From Actinomycetota bacterium (GTDB lineage: Bacteria; Actinomycetota; Acidimicrobiia; IMCC26256; PALSA-555): 64,000 nucleotides of DNA. The DNA is taken from positions 376,989-440,988 of the forward strand of contig VGBR01000001.1 in NCBI GenBank assembly GCA_016870355.1. The letters are read 5' to 3'. The position numbers were made by a program, and so were the translations under genes. Positions 42,922 to 51,364 of the stretch are shown here, one piece after another (within the stretch, counting starts at the first letter, position 1; the number at the start of each line of letters is the position of its first letter). The notes beneath the pieces were generated by a model. That model saw only the letters and a list, made by a program, of their open reading frames with translations. It searched no databases and was not told the DNA's origin.

Positions 42922-44409
42922 GTGACCTGGCGCAGTCGGCACTTGGCGTGGCGGCGCAACTGGTGGTTGTTCGCGGCGTTGACGGCGTTCACCGCCGGGA
43001 TGCTCGTGATCATCGGGAACGACACGGTCGTGCCGTACACCGCGAGCGGCTCGCTCGCGGCACAGACCCAGCTCGACGGCACCCAGAAGGCCAAGGTCCG
43101 CGCCGACGCGGTCAAGCAGCAGGGTGCGAACGTGACGAACGCCATCGACATGTTCGATCTGGACGTGGTCCACACCGTCGACATCACGATGGCGCCCGCC
43201 GAGTACGACACGATGATCACGGACTACCAGCGCGACGGCCTCAAGACGTGGCACCCGGCCACGGTCGTCATCGACGGTGCCCGCTTGGAAGACGTGGGGC
43301 TCCGGCTGAAGGGCAACTCCACGCTCATCGGGCTCCGGTACAGCGGCCCGGAGAGCCCGCCGAACCCTGGCGGCTTGGCCGCGATCTTCCCGAGGATCCT
43401 CGCGACCGAGCCGAACAAGATGCCGATGCTGCTGCGCATGGACTACTTCGTCGCGGGTCAGCGCTATCAGGGGGTGAACGAGCTCGCGTTGCGCGCCGGC
43501 AGCTTCGGGGACTCCACGCAGCTGACCGAGCTCCTCGCCAACTTCCTCACCAAGGAGTCCGGCCAGCACTACCTGCGGACTTCGGCTGCGGGGATGAGCT
43601 TCAACAACTCCCGCGAGGGCTACTTCCTCCTCGTCGAGCACCCCGACGACGAATGGGCGCAGCGCATGATCCCGGGCACCCAGGAACCCGCGCTCTACAA
43701 GGCGACGCCCGCGGCGAGCTTCCACTACATCGACGAGGATCCCGCGTCATACGCGAGCGTGTTCAACCAGCAATCCGAGTCCATCGACATCGGGCCGGGG
43801 CCCATGATCGACTTCCTTCGGTTCGTCGACCGAGCGAGTGACGAGCAGTTCGCAGCCGAGCTCGAAGATCGTCTCGACGTGAAGGAGTTCGCGCAATACC
43901 TCGCGTTTCACAACTTGATCGTGAACGGCGACTCCTTCGCCGCGACCGGGAACAACTACTACTTCCTCTACGACCCGAAGACTCGCAAGATGTCGATCGC
44001 ACCCTGGGACCAGAACGTCGCGTTCGGCATGCTCGGCGGCGCTCAGTACAAGCCGTACTACGAGGACGGGGCCGTCATCCCGGAGATCGGTCGGGACATA
44101 GAGGGCATCGATGAGCTCAACGACGGCGGCACCGGTCTGGGCGAGGAGAACATCCTGATGCGCCGCTTCTTCGACACCCCGAAGTTCCTCGAGCTCTACA
44201 ACGAGACGTACCGCGAGCTCTTCGAGCGCTTGCTCCGTTCGGGTCGCGTCGACGAGTTGGCGCGGGAGCTCACCGCCGCGATCCAGGATGAGGCCGCGAC
44301 ACGCAACCTCGTTGCGCCGTCGAGCCTCGAAGGCGCGGCCGAGGGGAAGCGGAGGTTCATCGAAGAACGGATCGAGTACCTCCTCACGCACCCGATCACC
44401 GCTGAGTAG
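42922..44409 (+). CDS. CotH-kinase family protein
   Basis: 495 residues, GTG start with TAGGAG eight bases before it. An N-terminal helix (WWLFAALTAFTAGMLVII) is a signal anchor; the rest is outside. CotH features: GNSTLIGLRYSG and later the metal-binding block YFLYDPKTRKMSIAPWDQNVAFG. CotH proteins are atypical protein kinases of spore coats and eukaryotic surfaces. In this VTC-DUF4956 setting it may phosphorylate a surface protein or glycan. Substrate unknown. Confidence 0.88.
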   Translation: MTWRSRHLAWRRNWWLFAALTAFTAGMLVIIGNDTVVPYTASGSLAAQTQLDGTQKAKVRADAVKQQGANVTNAIDMFDLDVVHTVDITMAPAEYDTMITDYQRDGLKTWHPATVVIDGARLEDVGLRLKGNSTLIGLRYSGPESPPNPGGLAAIFPRILATEPNKMPMLLRMDYFVAGQRYQGVNELALRAGSFGDSTQLTELLANFLTKESGQHYLRTSAAGMSFNNSREGYFLLVEHPDDEWAQRMIPGTQEPALYKATPAASFHYIDEDPASYASVFNQQSESIDIGPGPMIDFLRFVDRASDEQFAAELEDRLDVKEFAQYLAFHNLIVNGDSFAATGNNYYFLYDPKTRKMSIAPWDQNVAFGMLGGAQYKPYYEDGAVIPEIGRDIEGIDELNDGGTGLGEENILMRRFFDTPKFLELYNETYRELFERLLRSGRVDELARELTAAIQDEAATRNLVAPSSLEGAAEGKRRFIEERIEYLLTHPITAE

Positions 44410-44414
44410 CGATC

Positions 44415-45482
44415 ATGGCCGAGCGCATCCCGGTCGAGGTCGACGAGGTCACGCCGGCGTGGCTCGGCGCGGTGCTCGATGCCGAGGTGCGCGGCGTCGA
44501 GGTGCTCGACCAGCACTCCGGCACCACGGGACGGGCGCGTGTCGGCATCACCTATGCCCGCGAGACTCATCTCCCTCCGTCGGTGTTCGTGAAGCTCGCC
44601 CCCTTTGACGAGCGCCAGCGAGCCTTCGTCGCGGCCGGCGGTCTCGGCATCGCTGAAGCCCGCTTCTACCGCGACCTCGCGCACGAGATCACGCTGCGCA
44701 TCCCGCGGGTGCTCTACGCCGAGATCGACGACGATGGCCGGTACGTCATGGTCATCGAGGACCTGGCTGCGACAGGGTGTCGCTTCCCGCGCCCCGGCGA
44801 CGACGACGTCGGGTCATGGGGCGGCGATCTGGTCGAGGAGCTCGCGGCCTTGCACGCGCCGTTCTGGGACAGCCCCCGCCTGCGCGACGGCGGGGATCTC
44901 GAATGGGTGACCCGAGGCGGGCGCACCGGCCGCCGCGGCGTGCCGCGCGGCGGTGGGTTCGTCGCGCTTGCTCTCGATCAGTTCGGCGACGAGATGGGGC
45001 CGACGTTCCGCCGGATGTGCCAGCTCTACATCGACCACACGCCCGAGATCATGGAGCAGGTGCTCGACGAGGGGACTCGCACGCTCATCCACGGCGACCC
45101 GCACCTCGGCAACCTGTTCATCGACTCCGGACGGGTGGGCTTCCTTGACTGGGCGATGGTCGATCGCCGCACCGGCATGCGCGACGTCGGCTATGTGCTC
45201 GGCAACTCGATCCCTCCCGAGATCCGTCGCGCGCATGAGCGCGACTGGATCGCCCGCTACCTGGCGGCGTTGGCGAGCGCGGGCGTCGTGCTGGATGCGG
45301 ACACCGCGTGGGAGCAATACCGGCTCTACGCGGCATGGGCATGGATCTCCGCCACGTCGACCGCCGCGGTCGGCAACCGTTGGCAGGCAGCGAAGGTAGG
45401 ACAGGGCGGCATGCGTCGCGCCACCACCGCGATCGAGGACCTCGACACCATCGCGATCCTCGAAGACCGCCTCGGGGTGTAG
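44415..45482 (+). CDS. Phosphotransferase (aminoglycoside-phosphotransferase/EcKinase-like fold)
   Basis: 355 residues. VFVKLAPF carries the ATP-binding Lys, and the catalytic loop is LIHGDPHLGNLFID followed by the metal Asp in VGFLDWAMV. The fold is that of aminoglycoside/choline kinases and the related ecdysteroid-kinase-like family, which in actinomycetes often sits next to P450 and lipid genes. It begins five bases after CotH and precedes a P450. The substrate is unknown. Confidence 0.87.
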   Translation: MAERIPVEVDEVTPAWLGAVLDAEVRGVEVLDQHSGTTGRARVGITYARETHLPPSVFVKLAPFDERQRAFVAAGGLGIAEARFYRDLAHEITLRIPRVLYAEIDDDGRYVMVIEDLAATGCRFPRPGDDDVGSWGGDLVEELAALHAPFWDSPRLRDGGDLEWVTRGGRTGRRGVPRGGGFVALALDQFGDEMGPTFRRMCQLYIDHTPEIMEQVLDEGTRTLIHGDPHLGNLFIDSGRVGFLDWAMVDRRTGMRDVGYVLGNSIPPEIRRAHERDWIARYLAALASAGVVLDADTAWEQYRLYAAWAWISATSTAAVGNRWQAAKVGQGGMRRATTAIEDLDTIAILEDRLGV

Positions 45483-45511
45483 AGCCCTACGCTGGAGTAG
45501 AACGGACGTCG

Positions 45512-46732
45512 ATGGCAGTGACGCTCGAGGACATCGATCTCTACAACCCTGACGTCTACGTCGACGCGCCGCCATTCGAAGCGCTGGCGTACCTGCGGCG
45601 CGAGTGCCCCGTCTTCCGCCAGGAGATGCCCGACGGCACCTTCTACTGGGCGGTGCTCAAGCACCACGACGTCGTCGAGGTGGCACGCAACCCGCTCGTG
45701 TTCTCGGCCGAAGTCGGTGGCGTCGTACTCGAGGACCAGCCGCCCGAGCAGCTCGAGCAGACCAAGAACATGCTGCTGATGATGGATCCGCCCCGTCACA
45801 GCACCCTGCGCAAGAACGTGTACCCGCACTTCCGCCCCCGGCAGATCCAACAGCTCGAGGTGCGCATCCGAGAGATCTGTCGCGACCTCGTGGCCAAGGG
45901 CATCGAGATGGGTGACGTCGAGTTCGTGCACGACCTCGCCGCACTCGTGCCGTCCGAGGTGTTCGGCGAGATGATGGGCATCCCGCCAGAAGACCGCCCG
46001 AAGATCAACCGGTGGGCGGAGATCATGACCGGCGGCCAGGACCCCGAGGTCAACCCCGACGGCTACACCGCGACGAGCGGAAACGACGGCTCGATGGCCA
46101 TGGCGGTCTACGGCATCGAGTTCGCTGCGGCGCGGCGCGGTCGCGACGGTGAAGATCTTGGCGACCTCCTGCTCGCGACCAAGGTGGACGGCCAGCCCAT
46201 GACCGACCTGGAGTTCGGGTACTTCTTCGTGCAGCTGGTCACCGCGGGCAACGACACGACGCGCACGATGATCTCGTCAGGACTGCACGCCCTGTTGGAG
46301 CACCCCGAGCAGCTCACCCGGTTGCGGGCCGATCGTTCGCTCATCCCGAACGCTGTCGAGGAGATCCTGCGCTACGCAAACCCGCTCCACTACTTCCGGC
46401 GTACGACGACCGCCGACGCGACCGTGGGGGGCCAGGAGATCAAGGCCGGCGAGAAGCTGGCGATGATCTACACGTCGGCGAACCGTGACGAGGACGTCTT
46501 CGCCGCACCCGACGAGTTCGACGTCGGTCGCGTGCCGAACCCGCAGCTGTCGTTCGGGATCGGTGAGCACTACTGCCTGGGCGTGCATCTGGCGCGACTC
46601 GAAGGTCGGATCTGGCTCGAGGAGCTGCTCGACAGCGGCGTGACCATCGAGATGACCGGCGAGCCACGACGGCAGCGCTCCAACCTCAACAACGCGTTGA
46701 AGTCGCTGCCCGTGCGACTGACTCCCGCGTAA
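45512..46732 (+). CDS. Cytochrome P450 (CYP125/124-like group)
   Basis: 406 residues. I-helix AGNDTTRTMISSG near 245, ExxR in EEILRYANPLHYFRRT, and the heme loop FGIGEHYCLGVHLA with Cys near 354. The N-terminal blocks (YNPDVYVDAPPFEALAYLR) and length resemble the CYP124/125/142 group, which oxidises the terminal carbon of sterol side chains and branched lipids. Soluble. An electron donor such as the 3Fe-4S ferredoxin at 37206 is not adjacent. The ATG at 45512 lies 30 bases after the kinase stop. Confidence 0.9.
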   Translation: MAVTLEDIDLYNPDVYVDAPPFEALAYLRRECPVFRQEMPDGTFYWAVLKHHDVVEVARNPLVFSAEVGGVVLEDQPPEQLEQTKNMLLMMDPPRHSTLRKNVYPHFRPRQIQQLEVRIREICRDLVAKGIEMGDVEFVHDLAALVPSEVFGEMMGIPPEDRPKINRWAEIMTGGQDPEVNPDGYTATSGNDGSMAMAVYGIEFAAARRGRDGEDLGDLLLATKVDGQPMTDLEFGYFFVQLVTAGNDTTRTMISSGLHALLEHPEQLTRLRADRSLIPNAVEEILRYANPLHYFRRTTTADATVGGQEIKAGEKLAMIYTSANRDEDVFAAPDEFDVGRVPNPQLSFGIGEHYCLGVHLARLEGRIWLEELLDSGVTIEMTGEPRRQRSNLNNALKSLPVRLTPA

Positions 46733-46750
46733 GCCGGGTAAAGAAGTCCG

Positions 46751-46933
46751 ATGGCCGAGCCGGTGGACGTCGTCGTGCTCGGCATGGGTCCTGGGGCGGC
46801 GAGGTGCTCGCGATGCTCGCACTCGCGGTACAGGCAAGGATCCCGACGGAGGAGCTCCGGCACGATGATCTACGCCTACCCCACGTTCCACCGCGGGGTA
46901 GAAGACGCGCTGCGCTACCTCTACGAGAACTGA
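46751..46933 (+). pseudogene. FAD/NAD disulfide oxidoreductase (mercuric-reductase-like), internally deleted remnant
   Basis: The first 15 codons, EPVDVVVLGMGPG, are the FAD-binding N-terminus of a pyridine-nucleotide-disulfide oxidoreductase. They run directly into the last 45 residues of the same family: GEVLAMLALAVQARIPTEELR is readable in the +1 frame, and MIYAYPTFHRGVEDAL back in the first. About 400 central residues, with the redox Cys pair and NAD domain, are gone, and a frame change remains. Its stop overlaps the end of the GH4 gene by 13 bases. Confidence 0.7.
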
Positions 46934-48279
46934 GGTAGCCACTTTGACGTGGCGGCGAGGAGCTCGTCGGTCATGGTCGTGACGTCCGCGTAGGGAAGTG
47001 AGCCGGCGACCGGGTCGGCGAGCATCGCTTCGAGCACCTTCGTGCGATCCCCGGTCAGGGCGGCTTCGACGGTCAGCTCTTCCGCGGCAGCGACGCGTCG
47101 AAGCTGCTCGCCCAGCACCGACGGCACGAACGCGGTGTCGCGCGGCACCACGTCACCGTCGGCAGCACGTCCGATGCACTCGACGATCACGTCGTCGGGC
47201 AGGTTCTGCACCTGACCGCGATTCGGCAGGTTCACCGGGATCGGGAGCGCGGTGTTGGTGATCAGCGAGTCGATGAGCTCGGCCACGAGCTCGCCTGACG
47301 GAAAGCTCGTGAGCTCGTCGCTCGCGAGGATCTCGGCCACGTGATCGTCGTCGTGCTGCTTGTCGCGCATGTGACCGTCGAGTCGGTAGTGGAAGATGTC
47401 GGTCTTGTGGAGGGCCGCGAAGAACTCCACTACGTGCACATCGTGTGACCCCGGCAGCACGCCGAACTGGCGGAAGAGCTCGAGCTTCACCGCGTTGCCC
47501 GCGATCACGTCGGCCTTGGTCCACTCCGGACCTTCGGACACCTTCGTGTAGTGCATCGCCTCCATCGGAGCCATCCAGACTGGCTCGCGCTGCTTGTCTT
47601 CGTCGTCGAGCAGGTCGCGCAGCTCGGCGAAGCCGTCGCGATCACCGTCGCGCGAGCGGATCGGCATCTCGGTCACCAAGGGAAGGTGGTTCACGCCGGC
47701 AACCACGGGGTCGATCGCCCGCAGGTCAGCGTCCAGCAGCAGGCTGATCACGAACTTGCAGCCGACCATCTCGTTGCACAACCCGACCGTGCGCACGTTC
47801 GTCTCACGCGACACGCTGCGCGTGAGCGCAGAGAGCGGATTGGTCACGTTGAGGAGCCACGCGTCCGGCGCTCGGTGCTCAACGGCCCGAGCGATCTCCA
47901 GCAGCACCGGCACGCTGCGCATCGCCCGCGAGATGCCGCCGGGCCCGACGCTGTCGCCGACGGTCTGGTCGATGCCGTACTTGGCTGGGATCTCGAGGTC
48001 GAAGCGCATGCTGTCGAAGCCACCGACCGAGAACGCGGTGATCACGAACTCCGCGCCATCGAGCGCGGCATCGAGGTCGGTGGTGCCGGTGACCGAGAGC
48101 CCGATCTCAGGTCGGCACTTCGAGATGTGCGCAGCGACGTCGAGCATCGGTGCCAACGACGGCTCGTGCACATCCATGAGCACCACATGCGCGTCCTGGA
48201 GCGACGGCGTGTTCGCGAAGTCGCACAACAGCCGCGGGGTCCAGTGCGTGCTCCCGCCACCGACGATCACGATCTTCAT
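46921..48279 (-). CDS. Glycoside hydrolase family 4 protein
   Basis: 452 residues from the ATG at 48279. GH4 features: the NAD loop MKIVIVGGGSTHWTPRL at the very start, LLNVTNPLSALTRSV, the metal-binding Cys in GLCNEMVG, His in VVAGVNHLPLV, and a MEAMHYTKVSEG block. GH4 enzymes use NAD+ and a divalent metal to cleave alpha or beta glycosides by a redox mechanism. The sugar is not known. A hairpin-rich repeat lies just upstream of the start; the start at 48345 in the same frame would translate that repeat and is rejected. Confidence 0.88.
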   Translation of the reverse strand: MKIVIVGGGSTHWTPRLLCDFANTPSLQDAHVVLMDVHEPSLAPMLDVAAHISKCRPEIGLSVTGTTDLDAALDGAEFVITAFSVGGFDSMRFDLEIPAKYGIDQTVGDSVGPGGISRAMRSVPVLLEIARAVEHRAPDAWLLNVTNPLSALTRSVSRETNVRTVGLCNEMVGCKFVISLLLDADLRAIDPVVAGVNHLPLVTEMPIRSRDGDRDGFAELRDLLDDEDKQREPVWMAPMEAMHYTKVSEGPEWTKADVIAGNAVKLELFRQFGVLPGSHDVHVVEFFAALHKTDIFHYRLDGHMRDKQHDDDHVAEILASDELTSFPSGELVAELIDSLITNTALPIPVNLPNRGQVQNLPDDVIVECIGRAADGDVVPRDTAFVPSVLGEQLRRVAAAEELTVEAALTGDRTKVLEAMLADPVAGSLPYADVTTMTDELLAATSKWLPQFS

Positions 48280-48282
48280 TCC

Positions 48283-48361
48283 GCTCTCGGCCCTTCGGGC
48301 CGGGCCGCTCGGGCCCCGGCTCACTGCGGCGCAGGGTACCTGCACCGCGGCCGTTCGCCTC
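48283..48361. repeat. Intergenic hairpin repeat, copy 1
   Basis: About 79 bases directly before the GH4 start. It shares about 85% identity with 53663-53743. It contains a CGGCCC-ttc-GGGCCG hairpin and GCGGCGCAGG-gta-CCTGCACCGC, where one position breaks the pairing found in copy 2. Both copies lie between two minus-strand genes, so promoter/operator, mRNA-leader and mobile REP-like roles are all possible. Confidence 0.7.
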
Positions 48362-48366
48362 GGGTG

Positions 48367-49590
48367 TCATCCGAGGGCGCCGGACTCCTTGAGTGCGCTG
48401 AGGCGCGTCTCGTCGTAACCGAGGACGTCGCGTAGCACGTCGTCGGTGTGCTGACCGGGCGTCGGAGCTTGCTCCGGGATCGGCTGCTCGTCGTCGAGGA
48501 CCTTCACCGGGAACGGCAGCTCGTCGGCGCCGAGCCGCTCCTTGGGGATCCACGGGAACCGGTCCTGGAACTGAGGATCGGCGGCGATCGTCTGTGGGTT
48601 GTTCACCGGCGCGATCGGCGTGTTCACCTCGTTCGACCACGTGATCCACTCGGCGCTGGTCTTGGTCTTGAAGATGTCGCGCAGTACGGCTTGAAGCTCA
48701 CGGTTGTTGCGTGCGTGGTCGGCGTACTCCTCGCCCGGCCACCGCTCGAACAGATCCATGCGGCCCACGCCTTCGCAGAAGTTCTTCCAGAACTCGCGCT
48801 CCGAGGCCATGAACAGCACGTGTCCGTCGGCGGTGTCGTAGATCTGGTAGCGCACGCCTTCTTTCATGCCTGCTGTCCCCGGTGCGCGGCGCTCGAAGTT
48901 GTCGGATGCGTTGCCCGTCACCTCGGACTCCGGGCGCTCGTACGCGCGCCAGGTCTCGCTGCGGTACCAGTCCATGTAGGCCGCTGCGTCGGACTGCGCG
49001 ATCTCCATGCGGCAACCTTCGCCGGTCTCTCGTGCCCGCACGATGCCCGCGAGGATCCCGAACGCGCCGAACAACGGCCCGGCGTGGATGCCCATCGACG
49101 GGTGCTCGGGCATGTAGCAGAAGCCCTCTTCGTCGTAGGCCGGTGGCACGAGCCCGGCCCAGGTGTCGTACGCGATGCCGTGGCTCGGCATGTCCTTGTA
49201 GGGCCCGGTCATCCCGTAGCCCGAGATCGTGCAGAAGACGATGCGCGGGTTCACCTCGCGGAGGCGCTCGTAGCCGAGCCCGCGCTTCTCGAGCGCGCCC
49301 GGTCGCATGGCCTCGACGACCGCGTCCGAGTTGCGCACGAGATCGAGGTAGACGTCGACCGCGTCGGGGGTGCGCAGGTCGAGCGCGATGCTGCGCTTCC
49401 CGCGATTGATGTGGAGGTGCATCAGCGAGACGCCCTCGACGATGGGCCACGTCATCCGTCGGACGTAGTCACCCTTCGGCGGCTCGACCTTGATGACCTC
49501 CGCGCCGAGGTCGGCGAGGTGCAGCGTGATCGCCGCCGGGCCGAGCAGCGAGCTCTCGACGATCCGGACGCCCCCCAGCAGTCCGGCCAT
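48367..49590 (-). CDS. CaiB/BaiF family CoA-transferase-like protein
   Basis: 407 residues. The family blocks are present: AAITLHLADLGAEVIKVEPPKGD, SIALDLRTPDAVDVYLDL, VEAMRPGALEKRGLGYERL and CTISGYGMTGPYKD. The position of the catalytic Asp, just before the GILAG helix, reads IHAGPLFGAFGI, so the usual Gly-Asp is not seen. It may have another role or use another residue. It lies upstream of the GH4 gene and downstream of a cupredoxin gene. Compare the second CaiB protein (54965), which keeps the Asp. Confidence 0.88.
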   Translation of the reverse strand: MAGLLGGVRIVESSLLGPAAITLHLADLGAEVIKVEPPKGDYVRRMTWPIVEGVSLMHLHINRGKRSIALDLRTPDAVDVYLDLVRNSDAVVEAMRPGALEKRGLGYERLREVNPRIVFCTISGYGMTGPYKDMPSHGIAYDTWAGLVPPAYDEEGFCYMPEHPSMGIHAGPLFGAFGILAGIVRARETGEGCRMEIAQSDAAAYMDWYRSETWRAYERPESEVTGNASDNFERRAPGTAGMKEGVRYQIYDTADGHVLFMASEREFWKNFCEGVGRMDLFERWPGEEYADHARNNRELQAVLRDIFKTKTSAEWITWSNEVNTPIAPVNNPQTIAADPQFQDRFPWIPKERLGADELPFPVKVLDDEQPIPEQAPTPGQHTDDVLRDVLGYDETRLSALKESGALG

Positions 49591-49614
49591 GTCAGCCGCA
49601 GCTCACGAAGCGCA

Positions 49615-50016
49615 TCACAAAGCGGGTGGGGGCGGGGTCGTGCTGGTGGTGGGCGGCGGCGCGGTGACCGTCACCTTCATGTCCATGCCCGGGTGCAGCG
49701 TGCAGACGATCTTGTAGACGCCGGGGTCGAGCAGCGTGCGCTTGTACTTGCCGTCGGCCTGCCTCTTGGACTTGAACTTCTTCGGCGACTTGCCCTTGGC
49801 GACGACATCGTGGATGGCCGAGCCGATCCACTTGAACTGGAGCGTGTCGCCGCCGACGATCGTGAGCTCGTCGGGCTTGAAGTAGTTGTCGCCCACCTTG
49901 ACCTTGTAGACGGTGGCCTGCGCGCCACCGGGGGCCACGTGTGCGACCACGAGTGCGGCCGCGAGTGCGCCGGCAACCAACGCCCGACGCCACGCCCCAC
50001 GATGCAACGCCTTCAC
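49615..50016 (-). CDS. Secreted cupredoxin (plastocyanin-like) protein
   Basis: 133 residues from the GTG at 50016, which has AGGAGAGGAG upstream. Signal peptide 1-33 (AGALAAALVVAHVAPGGAQA). The type 1 copper ligands are visible: His69 in AIHDVV, Cys105 and His108 in CTLHPGM and Met111 or Met113. A Pro/Thr-rich tail ends the protein. It should be a small exported electron carrier. An oxidase or reductase partner is not adjacent. Confidence 0.87.
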   Translation of the reverse strand: MKALHRGAWRRALVAGALAAALVVAHVAPGGAQATVYKVKVGDNYFKPDELTIVGGDTLQFKWIGSAIHDVVAKGKSPKKFKSKRQADGKYKRTLLDPGVYKIVCTLHPGMDMKVTVTAPPPTTSTTPPPPAL

Positions 50017-50190
50017 CAGTCGTCTCCTCTCCTGAGTTCTCCAATACGAGACCACGACGGTACCGATTGCGCCTCGTTGCTCACCAACCAGAGTGGTTGA
50101 TCGTTTCATCCCATCTACCCGCGATCACGGGTGTGCAACGCCGTGACATGGGGCACAGGTTCCCCATTGGTGGGCACTACCGTCGGGCAC

Positions 50191-51345
50191 GTGGGGGCCG
50201 TGAAGCGCCGCACGACAGCGACTGTGGCGCGTGAGCCCAATCTGAAGCGCGACAGCTGGCCCTGGGTCCGGATCATCCTGCTCGCGGTCACTGCGGTCTG
50301 CCTCTACGTCTTCGCGCCGAGCATTGCTGAGGTCTTCGAGGCATGGGACCGGCTCGGCGAGGTGCACCCGTTCGCCGTGGGTCTCGTCGTGCTCTGCGAG
50401 ACCGCGAGCTTTGGGTGCGTCTGGGTCCTGCAACGGATCGCTCTCGGCACGACGCAGTGGTACTCGGTCATCACGTCGCAGCTCGCCGGAAACGCGTTCA
50501 GTCGCATCACGCCCGGCGGCGGTGCCACCGGCACCGCGCTGCAAGCCCGGATGCTCGCCGACGCTGGCATCCCGGCCGCGCGCGCCGGGGCCGCACTCAC
50601 GGTGCAGTCGGTCTTCATCACGGGCGCGGTGGCTGCGATGCCGGTCTTCGCGCTGCCCGCGATCGTGCTCGGTGGCATCGACGTGCCTGGCGGTCTCGCC
50701 GATGGCGCGTGGTTCGGTGGTGGGCTGTTCGTCGCGATGTTGCTGATCGGCGGGCTCCTGCTCGCGTCGGAGGGATGGGCGTGCCGGCTCGGTAGCGCGA
50801 TCGAGTGGGTCGCGAACAAGTTCCCGCGTGACACGCCGCTCACGGGGCTGGGCGAGCGCTTGATCGAGGAGCGCAACCAGGTCCGCAAGACGATGGGGGA
50901 GCAGTGGCCGCTCGCGCTCGGCGCCGCGGTCGGACGGTGGGCATTCGAGTACTTCGCGCTGCTGGTGACGCTCTACGCGATCGGCGCCGAGCCGAGCCCG
51001 TGGCTCGTGCTCCTCGCGTTCGTGTTCGCATCGGCGCTCGGCATGATCCCGCTGACGCCGGGCGGCCTCGGGTTCGTGGAAGCGGGCCTCACCGGGACGC
51101 TCGCGCTCGCGGGTGTGCTCCCCGAGGAGGCTGTGCTCGCGACGCTGGTGTTCCGCCTCGTGTCGTTCTGGCTGCCGATGCCGATCGGCGCCGTTGCCGG
51201 CTTCCTGTTTCGACGCCGCTCTCCCAAGCGTGCGCGGACCGGGAGCAGCAAGAAGAAGACGACGGCGAAGAAGTCCTCCACCAAGAGGTCCTCCACCAAG
51301 AAGTCCAGCAAGTCGACGAAGAAGGCGGCGCGCGCCCGCGCCTGA
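50191..51345 (+). CDS. YbhN/UPF0104-type flippase-like membrane protein with Lys/Ser-rich tail
   Basis: About 384 residues; GTG codons at 50131, 50191 and 50200 are all possible. Seven to eight hydrophobic helices, with SQLAGNAFSRITPGGGATGTALQAR and the C-terminal SALGMIPLTPGGLGFVEAGL, the hallmark of the lysylphosphatidylglycerol-synthase TM/UPF0104 family (MprF flippase relatives). The last 35 residues are almost only Lys, Ser, Thr, Arg and Ala in AKKSSTKRSS-type repeats, like histone-H1-like tails. It is divergent from the cupredoxin gene. Confidence 0.88.
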   Translation: MGAVKRRTTATVAREPNLKRDSWPWVRIILLAVTAVCLYVFAPSIAEVFEAWDRLGEVHPFAVGLVVLCETASFGCVWVLQRIALGTTQWYSVITSQLAGNAFSRITPGGGATGTALQARMLADAGIPAARAGAALTVQSVFITGAVAAMPVFALPAIVLGGIDVPGGLADGAWFGGGLFVAMLLIGGLLLASEGWACRLGSAIEWVANKFPRDTPLTGLGERLIEERNQVRKTMGEQWPLALGAAVGRWAFEYFALLVTLYAIGAEPSPWLVLLAFVFASALGMIPLTPGGLGFVEAGLTGTLALAGVLPEEAVLATLVFRLVSFWLPMPIGAVAGFLFRRRSPKRARTGSSKKKTTAKKSSTKRSSTKKSSKSTKKAARARA

Positions 51346-51364
51346 TCCACTCCTTCGAGCGCGG

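Noticed and set aside
48448-50100. Plus-strand open frame of 550 codons
   Set aside because: Antisense to the CaiB and cupredoxin genes; no domain or ribosome site.
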